From: an uncultured Clostridia bacterium
GTDB lineage: Bacteria > Bacillota > Clostridia > Oscillospirales > Ruminococcaceae
DNA length: 64,000 nucleotides
Direction of reading: 5' to 3'
Assembly: GCA_947624375.1 (NCBI GenBank)
Contig: CANQKD010000002.1
Location: 62,001-126,000, forward strand
In this document: piece after piece, positions 52,642 through 61,247 of the stretch
How the letters are laid out: every line of letters starts with the position of its first letter
How positions within the stretch are numbered: position 1 is the stretch's first letter
Translations under genes and position numbers: made by a program
Notes under the pieces: model-generated
Told to the model about the DNA's origin: nothing
The model's database searches: none
What the model saw: the letters and a program-made list of their open reading frames with translations, nothing else

Positions 52642-53313
52642 TCAGCTTTTTGCAGGTTTTCTGCCGCAGCCGCGCTTTTCGGGGCAGTAGCCCAGCAGTT
52701 CGCACTTGGGCATCATCTGCGTGTCTATAAGGTACTCCCACTCGGGCGAGATCTTCTTCAAAGCGGTGCAGATATCGCCGAAAAGCTCGCGGTACTCCCA
52801 GTAGGCTCTTGAACACATTCTCTGCCGCGACATATCGATAAGATTGCGCAGGTTGCGCTTGTCAACTATTTTTGTAGTCATTCCCAGCGGCAGAAGCATT
52901 GCACTGTCCTCGCGCGGGATACCCATATCTTCAAGGCGCTTGCCTGCCTGCGCTATGCACCTCATCGTGTCGTCGTATATCTTCTTTGCCTCGTCGCTGT
53001 CAAGTATCTTCTTGGGCGTTACATACTCAAAATCGGCGTAATTTACATACCTTGTGCTTGCCTGAAGCCTTGTGGGCGCGCCGCCTAAATGTGTATACCA
53101 TTCGCGTATCACCCTTGCGGAATAACCGTCAAGCACCATTTCTACATTCACATATTCAAGCGTTCTGCCGTGACCCGAAACTATGCAGTCTATGCCCCTT
53201 TTGTAATTTTTCTGCGTATCCGATGTATCCGCGCCCCAGCAGATGCCTGCCCTTTCGCCTATCAGAGTTATCGGATACTTGGTCGTCTCCGAAAGTATTG
53301 TTACCTTTCCCAT
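52642..53313 (-). CDS. thyX: FAD-dependent thymidylate synthase ThyX
   Basis: A 223-aa flavoenzyme making dTMP from dUMP with folate and NADPH. The family pattern is recognisable as SGHGRTLEYVNVEMVLDGYS and REWYTHLGGAPTRLQASTRY, the latter replacing the classic RHRxxSxxxxSxRY segment as in other clostridial members. ATG 53313 follows GAAAGGGG. ThyX users usually lack ThyA, which is not seen here. It is embedded between the amidase and the zinc-ribbon gene (gaps of 19 and 32 bp). Confidence 0.9.
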   Translation of the reverse strand: MGKVTILSETTKYPITLIGERAGICWGADTSDTQKNYKRGIDCIVSGHGRTLEYVNVEMVLDGYSARVIREWYTHLGGAPTRLQASTRYVNYADFEYVTPKKILDSDEAKKIYDDTMRCIAQAGKRLEDMGIPREDSAMLLPLGMTTKIVDKRNLRNLIDMSRQRMCSRAYWEYRELFGDICTALKKISPEWEYLIDTQMMPKCELLGYCPEKRGCGRKPAKS

Positions 53314-53332
53314 AAAAATACCCCTTTCAAAT

Positions 53333-54331
53333 TTAGTTTGCAAAACAGGCCAAAATGCCCTCTAATATCCCGTCGGTGAGCTTTTCCTGATATTCGGCGC
53401 TGTTTAAAAGCCTGTCGTCCTCGGGATTGCTCAGAAAACCGCACTCAATCATCATGCACGGCACCTGCGCCCAGTTCTGACCGGTATAATTGTCATTCTG
53501 TATAATACCCCTGTTCGCCGCGCCCGTGTACTTTACTATCAGCGGAAGCATTATCTTCGCATAGTCAAAACTTTGCCGCGCTATACTGTTTGACTTGCTT
53601 ACATACAGTCCTATGCCCGTGGCGCTGCTGTCTGCCGCGCCGTCACAGTGCACCCGAAGCATAAGGTCAACGCCATAGCCGTTCATCATGGCTGTTCTCT
53701 GCTGATTTGATATATTCACATCGTGAGTCTCTCGTGTCATATATACTGTCGCGCCCTCTGCCTCAAGCTTATCGCGAAGCATCAGCGATATTTCAAGGTT
53801 TGTAACATACTCGGGTATGCCGCTGCTCACTCCCACTGTGCCTGTGGTGACCTTAGCTTTTGTAACGCCGCTGCCGGGGGCTGTTTCCTCCTGCGAGGGG
53901 TCTCCCTTTCGCTGATGGCCCGGGTCTATGCCTATCTTTATCCCTGCCAGACGCCCCTCACCCTGCACGGGTCTTCTCTCTGCGGTGGTCTGCGCCGCGG
54001 TGGATTCCGGGGTAGTCGCCTGCGTGGCAGTTGTGGCAGTGGCAGCCGTTGTCGTGGTAGTAGTTGTTGTTGTGGTAGTGGTTGCGGTCGTAGTTGTTGT
54101 GGTAGTGGTTGTTGTCTGAGATGTGGTGGTCTGCGGTGTAGTTTGCTTTGTAGTAGTCTGTGTTGTGGTGAGCTCGGGAGTCGTTGCGGTCGCCGCAGAT
54201 GTGGCTGTATTGGTTACGGCAGTTGTCTGCGAAGCTGCTGTCTGAGATGTCACCGCCTGTGAAGAACTGCCGCTCGTGCAGGAAGAAAGCATCACTGCCG
54301 CCAACACAGCCGCTATAAAAGTCTTCTTCAA
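53333..54331 (-). CDS. N-acetylmuramoyl-L-alanine amidase lipoprotein
   Basis: A 332-aa cell-wall hydrolase that cuts the amide between muramic acid and the peptide. The TTG start at 54331, with GGGGTGATC upstream, gives the lipoprotein signal KKTFIAAVLAAVMLSSC. A linker of about 100 residues is nearly all Thr with Ala, Gln and Ser. The Amidase_3 domain (about 125-332) has zinc ligands in GIDPGHQ, IPEYVTNLE and MLRVHCDG, and the catalytic Glu in MMIECGFLSNPEDD. The linker probably spans the wall. It heads the envelope cluster and has its own promoter. Confidence 0.92.
   Translation of the reverse strand: MKKTFIAAVLAAVMLSSCTSGSSSQAVTSQTAASQTTAVTNTATSAATATTPELTTTQTTTKQTTPQTTTSQTTTTTTTTTTATTTTTTTTTTTTAATATTATQATTPESTAAQTTAERRPVQGEGRLAGIKIGIDPGHQRKGDPSQEETAPGSGVTKAKVTTGTVGVSSGIPEYVTNLEISLMLRDKLEAEGATVYMTRETHDVNISNQQRTAMMNGYGVDLMLRVHCDGAADSSATGIGLYVSKSNSIARQSFDYAKIMLPLIVKYTGAANRGIIQNDNYTGQNWAQVPCMMIECGFLSNPEDDRLLNSAEYQEKLTDGILEGILACFAN
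53990..54250 (-). repeat. Low-complexity Thr-coding tract
   Basis: Trinucleotide-rich DNA (mainly ACC and ACA/ACT codons on the minus strand) encodes the poly-Thr linker of the amidase. Such tracts are prone to slippage, so linker length may vary between strains. Confidence 0.7.
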
Positions 54332-54366
54332 ACAGATCACCCCGATACACACACTTATACATAATA

Positions 54367-54395
54367 ATTGTAACACATATTTTTACTTTTTTCAA
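54367..54395 (-). promoter_or_regulatory. Promoter of the amidase-thyX-TPM cluster
   Basis: Minus strand: TTGAAA (54395-54390), a 17-bp spacer and TACAAT (54372-54367), 36 bp before the amidase start. Confidence 0.75.
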
Positions 54396-54472
54396 CAGTA
54401 AATTGCCGAAATATTCCGTATGGAAGAAATTTACATTTATCCGTATAAAGAAAAATAAAAGTCGCTTTGCTA

Positions 54473-54501
54473 TTGACTTGCAAGGGCATTTGCGTTATAA
54501 T
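54473..54501 (+). promoter_or_regulatory. pckG promoter
   Basis: TTGACT (54473-54478), a 17-bp spacer and TATAAT (54496-54501), 72 bp before the start codon. Divergent from the amidase promoter. Confidence 0.85.
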
Positions 54502-54573
54502 ATATAAGAGGGAATTTGTTCTTTTGGCGTTTCCTTAAAAATGTATATTATTTTCCCGAAAGGAGTTAAAATT

Positions 54574-56379
54574 ATGGCAACACTTACTAAAAACCCGAAT
54601 GTAAACAAATGGGTAGACGAGATGATCGCTCTGACCAAGCCCGACAAGGTAGTCTGGATAGACGGCAGCGACGAGCAGCTTGAGGCTCTGCGCGATGAGG
54701 CTGTTTCAACAGGCGAGATGATAAGGCTCAACCAGGAAAAGCTTCCCGGCTGTCTGTATCACCGCACCAACCCCAACGACGTTGCGAGAGTTGAGGACAG
54801 GACATTCATCTGCACAAGGACTAAAGAGGATGCAGGTCCTACCAACAACTGGATGGATCCGAAAGAAATGTACGCTATGCTCACCCCGATGTATGACGGT
54901 GTCATGAAAGGCAGAACTATGTACGTTATCCCCTATTCTATGGGACCTATAGGCTCACCGCTGGCGAAAGTGGGCGTTGAGGTGACCGACTCGATATACG
55001 TTGTACTGAACATGGATATAATGACGAGAGTCGGCGTTAAGGCATTTGAGAACCTCGGCGACACCTCGGACGACTTTGTAAGAGGTCTGCACGCAAGAGC
55101 CGACATCGACCCCGAAAAGAGATACATCGTTCAGTTCCCCGAGGACAACACGATATGGTCTATAAACTCCGGCTACGGCGGAAACGTTCTGCTGGGCAAA
55201 AAGTGCTTCGCTCTGCGTATCGCTTCGTTCCAGGGCAAGAACGAAGGCTGGATGGCCGAGCATATGCTTATACTGGGTGTTGAGAAGCCCGACGGTGAGA
55301 TAAAGTACATCACCGCCGCGTTCCCCTCTGCCTGCGGAAAGACCAACCTTGCAATGCTTATTCCGCCTAAATGCTACACCGAGGCAGGCTACAAGGTATG
55401 GACTGTAGGTGACGACATTGCATGGCTGAAGCAGGGCGACGACGGCAAGCTTTACGCTATAAACCCCGAGAACGGCTTCTTCGGAGTTGCACCGGGTACT
55501 AATGAAAAATCTAACCCGAACGCGCTGCACACCGCTATGAAGAATTCTATCTTCACAAACGTTGCTATAGACAACTCACAGAACACCGTATGGTGGGAAA
55601 AACTGGACAAGAATCCGCCTGTTGATGCTACTGAGTGGAAGGGCGCTAAGGTAAATGGTCCAGAGTATATCGCTCAGGGCAACACACTGGCTCACCCCAA
55701 CTCGAGATTTACCGCTCCCGCGGAGAACTGCCCGTGCATCTCAAAGGAATTCAACAACCCTCAGGGCGTGCCTATTTCGGCTATGATATTCGGCGGAAGA
55801 AGAGCTTCTACCACGCCGCTGGTTTATCAGTCGCTTGACTGGGTACACGGCACATATGTAGGCTCGGCTGTTTCTTCAGAGACCACTGCTGCGGCTGCCG
55901 GCGCTGTAGGCGTACTTCGCCACGACCCGATGGCTATGAAGCCTTTCATAGGCTACAATGTGGGCGATTACTGGCAGCACTGGCTCGATATGGGCAAGAA
56001 GCTGGGCGACAACGCTCCGAAGATATTCAACGTAAACTGGTTCAAGCAGGACGAGAACGGAAACTTCATCTGGCCGGGATTTGGCGACAACATGAGAGTT
56101 CTTGACTGGATAATCAAGCGCTGCGAGGGCAAGGTAGATGCCGTTGAAACTGCTATAGGCTATCTGCCCAAGCCCGAGGATATAAACCTCACCGGCATTG
56201 AGGACGAAGTAACGCCAGAGATAATGGATAAGCTGCTCAAAGTTGACAAGGATCTGTGGACAAAGGAAATTGCCGAAATGCGCAGATACTACAAAGAAGA
56301 CATTGCCGACAAGGGAGGCAGGATACCCAAGGAGCTTTGGGAACAGCTTGACAGGATAGAGGCTAACCTCAACAAGTAA
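54574..56379 (+). CDS. pckG: Phosphoenolpyruvate carboxykinase (GTP)
   Basis: A 601-aa enzyme interconverting oxaloacetate and PEP with GTP/GDP. The GTP-type P-loop reads FPSACGKTNLAML, containing the hyper-reactive Cys; MSMG-like YSMGPIGSPLAKVG and FGGRRASTTPLVYQS are family segments. The ATG at 54574 has AAAGGAG upstream; an ATG 11 codons earlier overlaps the leader. In ruminal fibre degraders the enzyme typically runs toward oxaloacetate for succinate formation. It is monocistronic, ending at a strong terminator. Confidence 0.96.
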   Translation: MATLTKNPNVNKWVDEMIALTKPDKVVWIDGSDEQLEALRDEAVSTGEMIRLNQEKLPGCLYHRTNPNDVARVEDRTFICTRTKEDAGPTNNWMDPKEMYAMLTPMYDGVMKGRTMYVIPYSMGPIGSPLAKVGVEVTDSIYVVLNMDIMTRVGVKAFENLGDTSDDFVRGLHARADIDPEKRYIVQFPEDNTIWSINSGYGGNVLLGKKCFALRIASFQGKNEGWMAEHMLILGVEKPDGEIKYITAAFPSACGKTNLAMLIPPKCYTEAGYKVWTVGDDIAWLKQGDDGKLYAINPENGFFGVAPGTNEKSNPNALHTAMKNSIFTNVAIDNSQNTVWWEKLDKNPPVDATEWKGAKVNGPEYIAQGNTLAHPNSRFTAPAENCPCISKEFNNPQGVPISAMIFGGRRASTTPLVYQSLDWVHGTYVGSAVSSETTAAAAGAVGVLRHDPMAMKPFIGYNVGDYWQHWLDMGKKLGDNAPKIFNVNWFKQDENGNFIWPGFGDNMRVLDWIIKRCEGKVDAVETAIGYLPKPEDINLTGIEDEVTPEIMDKLLKVDKDLWTKEIAEMRRYYKEDIADKGGRIPKELWEQLDRIEANLNK

Positions 56380-56394
56380 TTTCATCATGAATAT

Positions 56395-56428
56395 AAAACG
56401 CTCTCTGAGAATATCGGAGGGCGTTTTT
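56395..56428 (+). terminator. pckG terminator
   Basis: A 14-bp stem (56395-56408 with 56414-56427, two wobbles) with loop GAATA, ending in TTTTT. Confidence 0.88.
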
Positions 56429-56473
56429 GTATATATGCATAAAATGCAGCTTTGATGCGGCGCACAATTTGGT

Positions 56474-56514
56474 TATTTCGCAGATTTTAAAAATTTTTTG
56501 TAACATTTTGACCT
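56474..56514 (+). promoter_or_regulatory. 41-bp conserved upstream block, permease copy 2
   Basis: Matches 37 of 41 positions of the minus strand of 11644-11604, with the identical core TTTTTTGTAACATTTTG. A TATAAT follows at 56529-56534 without a good -35 box at 17 bp, so the block may hold an activator site. It ends 82 nt before the permease ATG. Confidence 0.65.
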
Positions 56515-56596
56515 CTCGGCGCGATATATATAATAAAAGGCAAAATTTATGGGGGAGGTCTGCCATCTTGCCCATAGAATTTAGGAGGTAAAAAAT

Positions 56597-59248
56597 ATGC
56601 TGAGAATGATACGAAAAAACCTTAAAAACCAGTACACAAAGCAAACGCTGCTTGCCCTGCTTATGCTTGTGAACATTGCCGTTACCGCGCTGGTTATTTG
56701 CTTTGCCTATGGCATCTACTATGATTTTGCCGTAAAGGCAGACAACGGAATGGCAGAGTTCAGAAGCACGGGTTTCGGCATAGTGGCAGATGTTGGTGAT
56801 GTGACCGAGCGCGAAGAATTTGGCTATGACGATGAGATGTTTGGTACAGAGCATGCTTACACAGGCAGCATTACCGCGCCGCAGCTTATAAACTTTGTCA
56901 GAACGCTGCCCGATGAGCTGAAAAACAATCTTCGATATTTCGGCGCGGAAGTAGTGGTGATGAGCTCACTGCATTTTCACAACACAAGCACTATGACCTG
57001 GGTCTGGAACGACGGTGTTGGCACGCCTGTAGGCTCAACGCCCGATGACCGCTCTGACAACGACGAGCCTTACTACGGCAGATTTCAGTGCCAGTGCGAG
57101 ATGAAAGACGGCAAGATATGTGCAAGGTCGGAAAGAGATTACGTGGGTCAGATGCAGACTTCCTCAGATGATGTGGTAGTTCCCGTATTTACCGATGAAG
57201 AATATGACAGCGGCACTGATTTTATATTTGTAAACGAAAAAATGCTGGATCAGACAACGGACGATGATATTGAAAAGTATGACGACATGAACGCCAACGA
57301 GACATCTGTTATACGCGTAATACCAGAGGGCACAACAAAGGCTGTTATTGGCGGTAAAGAATACGACATAAAATACTACCAGAGCGAAGGATTTACCAAT
57401 GATGACATAGTCATTCCGCTGACATCTTTTTCAGATGAAGCTATGCTGCTTGGTACTACATACTATGGTGGCTGGCTGCTTGAACACGGCGAAAAGCCCT
57501 CAGAATATGCCGACTTTGCAAGTCTTACGTTTGAAAAGCCGCTGACGAGAGATCAGTTCAACACACTTTCAAAGTGCATAAGAGAGAAGCTTGGCGATGA
57601 ATACTACATACCAAACGTTACGCTGCTGGAAGAACACGAAATGCAGATGCTGCGCACCGTTGCTGCTATAGCCGTGCTTATTGCTCTGCTGGCGGCGATA
57701 GATGTGGCGATACTCTATAGATATATGCTTGAAAAGCGTTCGGGCCAGCTTGCGATAATGAGGATATGCGGCTGCTCGAAAGGCAAGGCAATGGCTGCAT
57801 ACATTATAGAAAACATGATAATAAACGCGCCGCTGTTCGCGCTTTGTGAGCTTGCGTATCACAAGCTTATTCTGCCGCACCTGAAAGGGCTTTATCCCAC
57901 TATGGGAGAGCGTTACACCCTTAAAGGCTACATACTTATATTTATATGGTATATAGTTATCTCTCTTATAGTAATGCTTGCAATGGTAATACACACGGTA
58001 AGAAAGCACAGCCTTATACAGCTGAAAAACAGCAGCCGCAGTGTGAAAAAGTTTGGTTTGATGAAAGTATTCGAGATAATACAGCTTTCGGTAGTGCTGG
58101 GCATTATGACGCTTTCGGTATCATCTGCTCTGGCAAGATACGATACATACAGACCTATAGAAAAGATTATAAGCGGCAACGGTTATGTTATAGAACAAAA
58201 TGGTGTTGACGATACATCTATAGAAGAAGATATAACAGATGCAAAACTAAGCGTTATCTATTCGGGCGACCAGATGATACCCGATGAAGAAACGGAAGAT
58301 GAATATGATTCTATAGACATGAAAAGCATAGCCATAGCAGGTGGATATATTACCGACTACCGCCCCGAAATGCAAGACGGCGTATGGCTGTCTGAGTGTA
58401 CGGATATGTACGCAAAAACAGGCGTTATACCCGTGGTGCTGGGCTGGTGCAACGGCAGGTACAATGTCGGCGATGAATTTTCAAGTGATTTTCCGATGAA
58501 CTATGACGAAAACGGCAACCCCACCAAGATAGTACACGCCAAATACAAGATAGTCGGCATTATGGCGAACGGTCAGCGGCTGATAGGTTACAGCAACGGC
58601 GGAAGATGGAAAGAAATGGACTACACAGACATGATATCGCTGTATGATTACAACGCCGATGAAAGAATATTTGCCATATATCTGAATGATGACGGCAATG
58701 CGCTTTTTGGCGGAAAAAACACCACCTGCGAGGCTTATCAGCTGGCAGATTACAACGATGTTCCGTATCAGGATTATATTAACGCAGGGGAGCGCCTGTC
58801 AGGAGGCAATAAATATAGTTGTCAGTCGTTTGAGGAGATAAGAGACAGAAGTATGAATTATGTTCTTGAGCAGATACGCACGCTTATGCCCATAGCGGTG
58901 TGCATCTTCCTGCTGATGCTTATTTCTGCGGTATCTGTAAACGCTATATACACCAAACGGCAGCTGAGAAACTACGCTATTTTCTACATATGCGGCGCAC
59001 GGTGGCGCTCATGCGCGCTGAAGAGCCTGAAAAATGAACTTGTTACCTGCGGCATTGCCTCTGCTATCACGGCGGCGGTTCTGATAATAGGCAAGTACAC
59101 ATTCTTAAAGAAAATGCTTGTTTTATTCGGTTTGCCGCAGCTGGGGCTTTGTGCGGCTGTTATGCTTTTGTACCTCGCGCTTTCGGTAATAATGCCGCTG
59201 TGCATAATAGGTTCTGCTCAGCCGAAAGACGTTCTCAAAGAAGAATAG
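56597..59248 (+). CDS. FtsX/MacB-type ABC transporter permease (orphan, paralogue)
   Basis: An 883-aa membrane protein with the same plan as the 829-aa permease at 9-11.5 kb: one N-terminal helix (about 18-42), a large acidic extracytoplasmic domain (about 45-345), three helices (about 350-470), a further helix near 495-515, a second external domain (to about 755), and three C-terminal helices ending QPKDVLKEE. AGGAGGT precedes the ATG. The C-terminal 120 residues are close to identical to the paralogue, while the external domains have diverged, suggesting different ligands. No ATPase gene is adjacent; an ATPase encoded elsewhere would have to serve it. Confidence 0.88.
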   Translation: MLRMIRKNLKNQYTKQTLLALLMLVNIAVTALVICFAYGIYYDFAVKADNGMAEFRSTGFGIVADVGDVTEREEFGYDDEMFGTEHAYTGSITAPQLINFVRTLPDELKNNLRYFGAEVVVMSSLHFHNTSTMTWVWNDGVGTPVGSTPDDRSDNDEPYYGRFQCQCEMKDGKICARSERDYVGQMQTSSDDVVVPVFTDEEYDSGTDFIFVNEKMLDQTTDDDIEKYDDMNANETSVIRVIPEGTTKAVIGGKEYDIKYYQSEGFTNDDIVIPLTSFSDEAMLLGTTYYGGWLLEHGEKPSEYADFASLTFEKPLTRDQFNTLSKCIREKLGDEYYIPNVTLLEEHEMQMLRTVAAIAVLIALLAAIDVAILYRYMLEKRSGQLAIMRICGCSKGKAMAAYIIENMIINAPLFALCELAYHKLILPHLKGLYPTMGERYTLKGYILIFIWYIVISLIVMLAMVIHTVRKHSLIQLKNSSRSVKKFGLMKVFEIIQLSVVLGIMTLSVSSALARYDTYRPIEKIISGNGYVIEQNGVDDTSIEEDITDAKLSVIYSGDQMIPDEETEDEYDSIDMKSIAIAGGYITDYRPEMQDGVWLSECTDMYAKTGVIPVVLGWCNGRYNVGDEFSSDFPMNYDENGNPTKIVHAKYKIVGIMANGQRLIGYSNGGRWKEMDYTDMISLYDYNADERIFAIYLNDDGNALFGGKNTTCEAYQLADYNDVPYQDYINAGERLSGGNKYSCQSFEEIRDRSMNYVLEQIRTLMPIAVCIFLLMLISAVSVNAIYTKRQLRNYAIFYICGARWRSCALKSLKNELVTCGIASAITAAVLIIGKYTFLKKMLVLFGLPQLGLCAAVMLLYLALSVIMPLCIIGSAQPKDVLKEE

Positions 59249-59282
59249 CCGCCTGTCGCTTTATGCGCTGTGGCTTTTATAT

Positions 59283-59317
59283 AAAAAATCAAGGGGCTGC
59301 TTTAATTGCAGTCCCTT
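59283..59317 (-). terminator. Terminator between convergent permease and lysC genes
   Basis: A 10-bp stem (59291-59300 with 59308-59317, one wobble) around TTTAATT. The minus-strand tail is TGATTTTTTAT, serving lysC; the plus-strand side has only GGTTT and is weaker for the permease. Confidence 0.8.
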
Positions 59318-59323
59318 GGTTTA

Positions 59324-60640
59324 TCAACCGTTTGTAACGAACGTATCGTAAATACTCTGCGTGGCGGTCTCGAAGTCTTCCTCATGCACGCCGACTATTA
59401 TATTCAGCTCGCTGGAGCCCTGGTCTATCATGTTTACGTTTACCCTTGCATCTGCCAGAGCGGAGAATATCTTGCCTGCCGTACCGCGTGTTGACTTCAT
59501 TCCCCTGCCCACTATGGCTATAAGCGCGAGACCCGTTTCAATAACTATGCTGTCGGGCTTGCAATTGCGGTGTATGCCTGCTAAAACTTCCTGCTCAGCC
59601 GCGCCGAACTCCTCCTGATGAACGATGACCGTCATGGTATCTATACCCGAGGGCATATGCTCAAAGCTGATGCCGTTTTTCTCGAAAACTTCAAGCACGC
59701 GCCTGCCGAAGCCGAGCTCAGAGTTCATCATATCTTTTTCAATGCTGATAGATGTAAAGCCCTTTTTGCCTGCAATGCCGGTTATCGTGTAGTTTGACTT
59801 CTGCGAGGTGCTTTCAACTATCATGGTGCCCTGGTCTTCAGGGGCGTTGGTGTTCTTTATATTTATAGGTATGCCAGCCTTGCGCACCGGGAAAATAGCG
59901 TCCTCGTGCAGCACTCCCGCGCCCATATACGAAAGCTCTCTAAGCTCTTTGTATGTGATAACTTTGATAGTTTCGGGGTCTTCAACTATTCTCGGGTCTG
60001 CTATCATAAAGCCGGAAACGTCGGTCCAGTTTTCGTAAAGATCTGCATTGCATGAAGCCGCAACAATAGAGCCTGTAACATCAGAGCCGCCGCGCGAAAA
60101 TGTTTTTATAGTATCGTTGGGCATAGAGCCGTAAAAGCCGGGAATAACCGCTCTTTCGGTGTTTTCAAGACGTTCGCCGAGAGCCTTGTAAGTCCTCTTG
60201 CCGTCAAATCTGCCATAGTCGTCAAAGAAAATAGTATCGGCAGGGTCGATAAAATCATAGCCGAGGTAGTTAGCAAGCACAAGCCCATTGAGGTACTCGC
60301 CGCGCGAGGCAGCGTAGTCTCTGCCTGCCTTGCCTATAAAGCAGGAGCGTATAATATCAAACTCCCTGTCAAGCGAGAGGTCGAGCCCCAAGCCCTCGAT
60401 TATCTCAATATAACGCTGTTTTATAGCCGCGAACTGCTCGTCAAACGGCTTGCCCTTAGCCGCTGAGTCATAGCAGGCGTACAGCATATCTGTAACTTTT
60501 GTATCTTCCTTGCTCCTCTTGCCGGGTGCAGAGGGCACAACATATCTTCTTGAATCATCGGCGTGGATTATATCCGCTACCTTTTTGAACTGCTTTGCGC
60601 TGGCAAGCGAACTGCCGCCGAATTTAACTACCTTTACCAT
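59324..60640 (-). CDS. lysC: Aspartate kinase
   Basis: A 438-aa enzyme for the first step of the Asp-family amino acid pathway. The kinase domain begins VVKFGGSSLASAKQFKKVA and contains FSRGGSDVTGSIVAA and ENWTDVSGFMIADPRIV. Two C-terminal ACT domains (about 300-438; ITGIAGKKGFTSISIEKD, IAIVGRGMKSTRG) imply feedback inhibition by lysine or threonine. It is a single-gene unit with its own promoter; the leader of about 60 nt is too short for a lysine riboswitch. Confidence 0.95.
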   Translation of the reverse strand: MVKVVKFGGSSLASAKQFKKVADIIHADDSRRYVVPSAPGKRSKEDTKVTDMLYACYDSAAKGKPFDEQFAAIKQRYIEIIEGLGLDLSLDREFDIIRSCFIGKAGRDYAASRGEYLNGLVLANYLGYDFIDPADTIFFDDYGRFDGKRTYKALGERLENTERAVIPGFYGSMPNDTIKTFSRGGSDVTGSIVAASCNADLYENWTDVSGFMIADPRIVEDPETIKVITYKELRELSYMGAGVLHEDAIFPVRKAGIPINIKNTNAPEDQGTMIVESTSQKSNYTITGIAGKKGFTSISIEKDMMNSELGFGRRVLEVFEKNGISFEHMPSGIDTMTVIVHQEEFGAAEQEVLAGIHRNCKPDSIVIETGLALIAIVGRGMKSTRGTAGKIFSALADARVNVNMIDQGSSELNIIVGVHEEDFETATQSIYDTFVTNG

Positions 60641-60701
60641 ACCATACTCCGTTTCTGCCGCTTTTCGGCATATAGATTATTATATTATTTTCATCATATC
60701 A

Positions 60702-60731
60702 ATTATACATTACTTGCCGCCGCGCCGTCAA
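60702..60731 (-). promoter_or_regulatory. lysC promoter
   Basis: Minus strand: TTGACG (60731-60726), an 18-bp spacer and TATAAT (60707-60702), 61 bp before the start codon. Confidence 0.7.
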
Positions 60732-60799
60732 TGGTGAAAAATCATAAAAATTATGTTTATTTGTTTGTCCTTTTGTGGAATACGCTTGTATGCGGAGGG

Positions 60800-61205
60800 A
60801 AAACAGAACCTGCCAGAAGCAAGAGAACGAGAGGCAAGAGGCTTTTAACTTTGCGCGGCGTTCTCTGAGAGAACGCGAAAAATTTGCTATGTACTACAAC
60901 AAAGGGAGGCTCAGCTGCTAGAAGCAAGAAAACTAGAAGCAAGAGGCAAGAAGTTGGTTTTTTCACTCGGTTTGGCGTTTCAAAATGGAATGCGGAAAAG
61001 AGCTATGCGCTACAACTAGGTGAGGCTCAGCTGTTAGAAGCAAGAAAGCTAGAAACAAGAGGCAAGATGAGCGGTTTGAAAAGTTTGCACAAAACTATAA
61101 AAAGCAATTTCTTGCTTCTTGCCTCTAACTCTAAACCGCAGAAAAAACGTTTTCGCGCAACAGCCGCAAAAACATTTCTAACCTCTTACTTCTAACTTCT
61201 TACAT
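60800..61205. repeat. Dispersed intergenic repeat mosaic between lysC and valS
   Basis: No gene is seen in this stretch. It contains at least three AGAAGCAAGA/GAGGCAAGA units (60814-60842, 60920-60953, 61036-61067), a reverse unit at 61110-61126, and two hairpins of the GCGTTC...GAACGC type (60861-60882 and 60968-60989). The phrase TATGCGCTACAACTAGG (61001-61017) also occurs at 24905-24921 with its flanks. On the minus strand 61140-61035 aligns with the window start (1-100). It is thus a third locus of the same repeat family. Confidence 0.75.
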
Positions 61206-61207
61206 CT

Positions 61208-61242
61208 AAAAAACGCACCCCGTATTTTTTACGAAGTGCGTT
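61208..61242 (-). terminator. valS terminator
   Basis: Minus strand: AACGCACTTCGTA (61242-61230) pairs with TACGGGGTGCGTT (61224-61212), 13 bp with two wobbles, followed by TTTT. It lies 5 bp past the valS stop. Confidence 0.85.
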
Positions 61243-61247
61243 CATTT

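Noticed and set aside
60641..60731. Lysine riboswitch in front of lysC
   Set aside because: The promoter lies about 60 bp from the start codon, leaving too little leader for the roughly 170-nt lysine aptamer.
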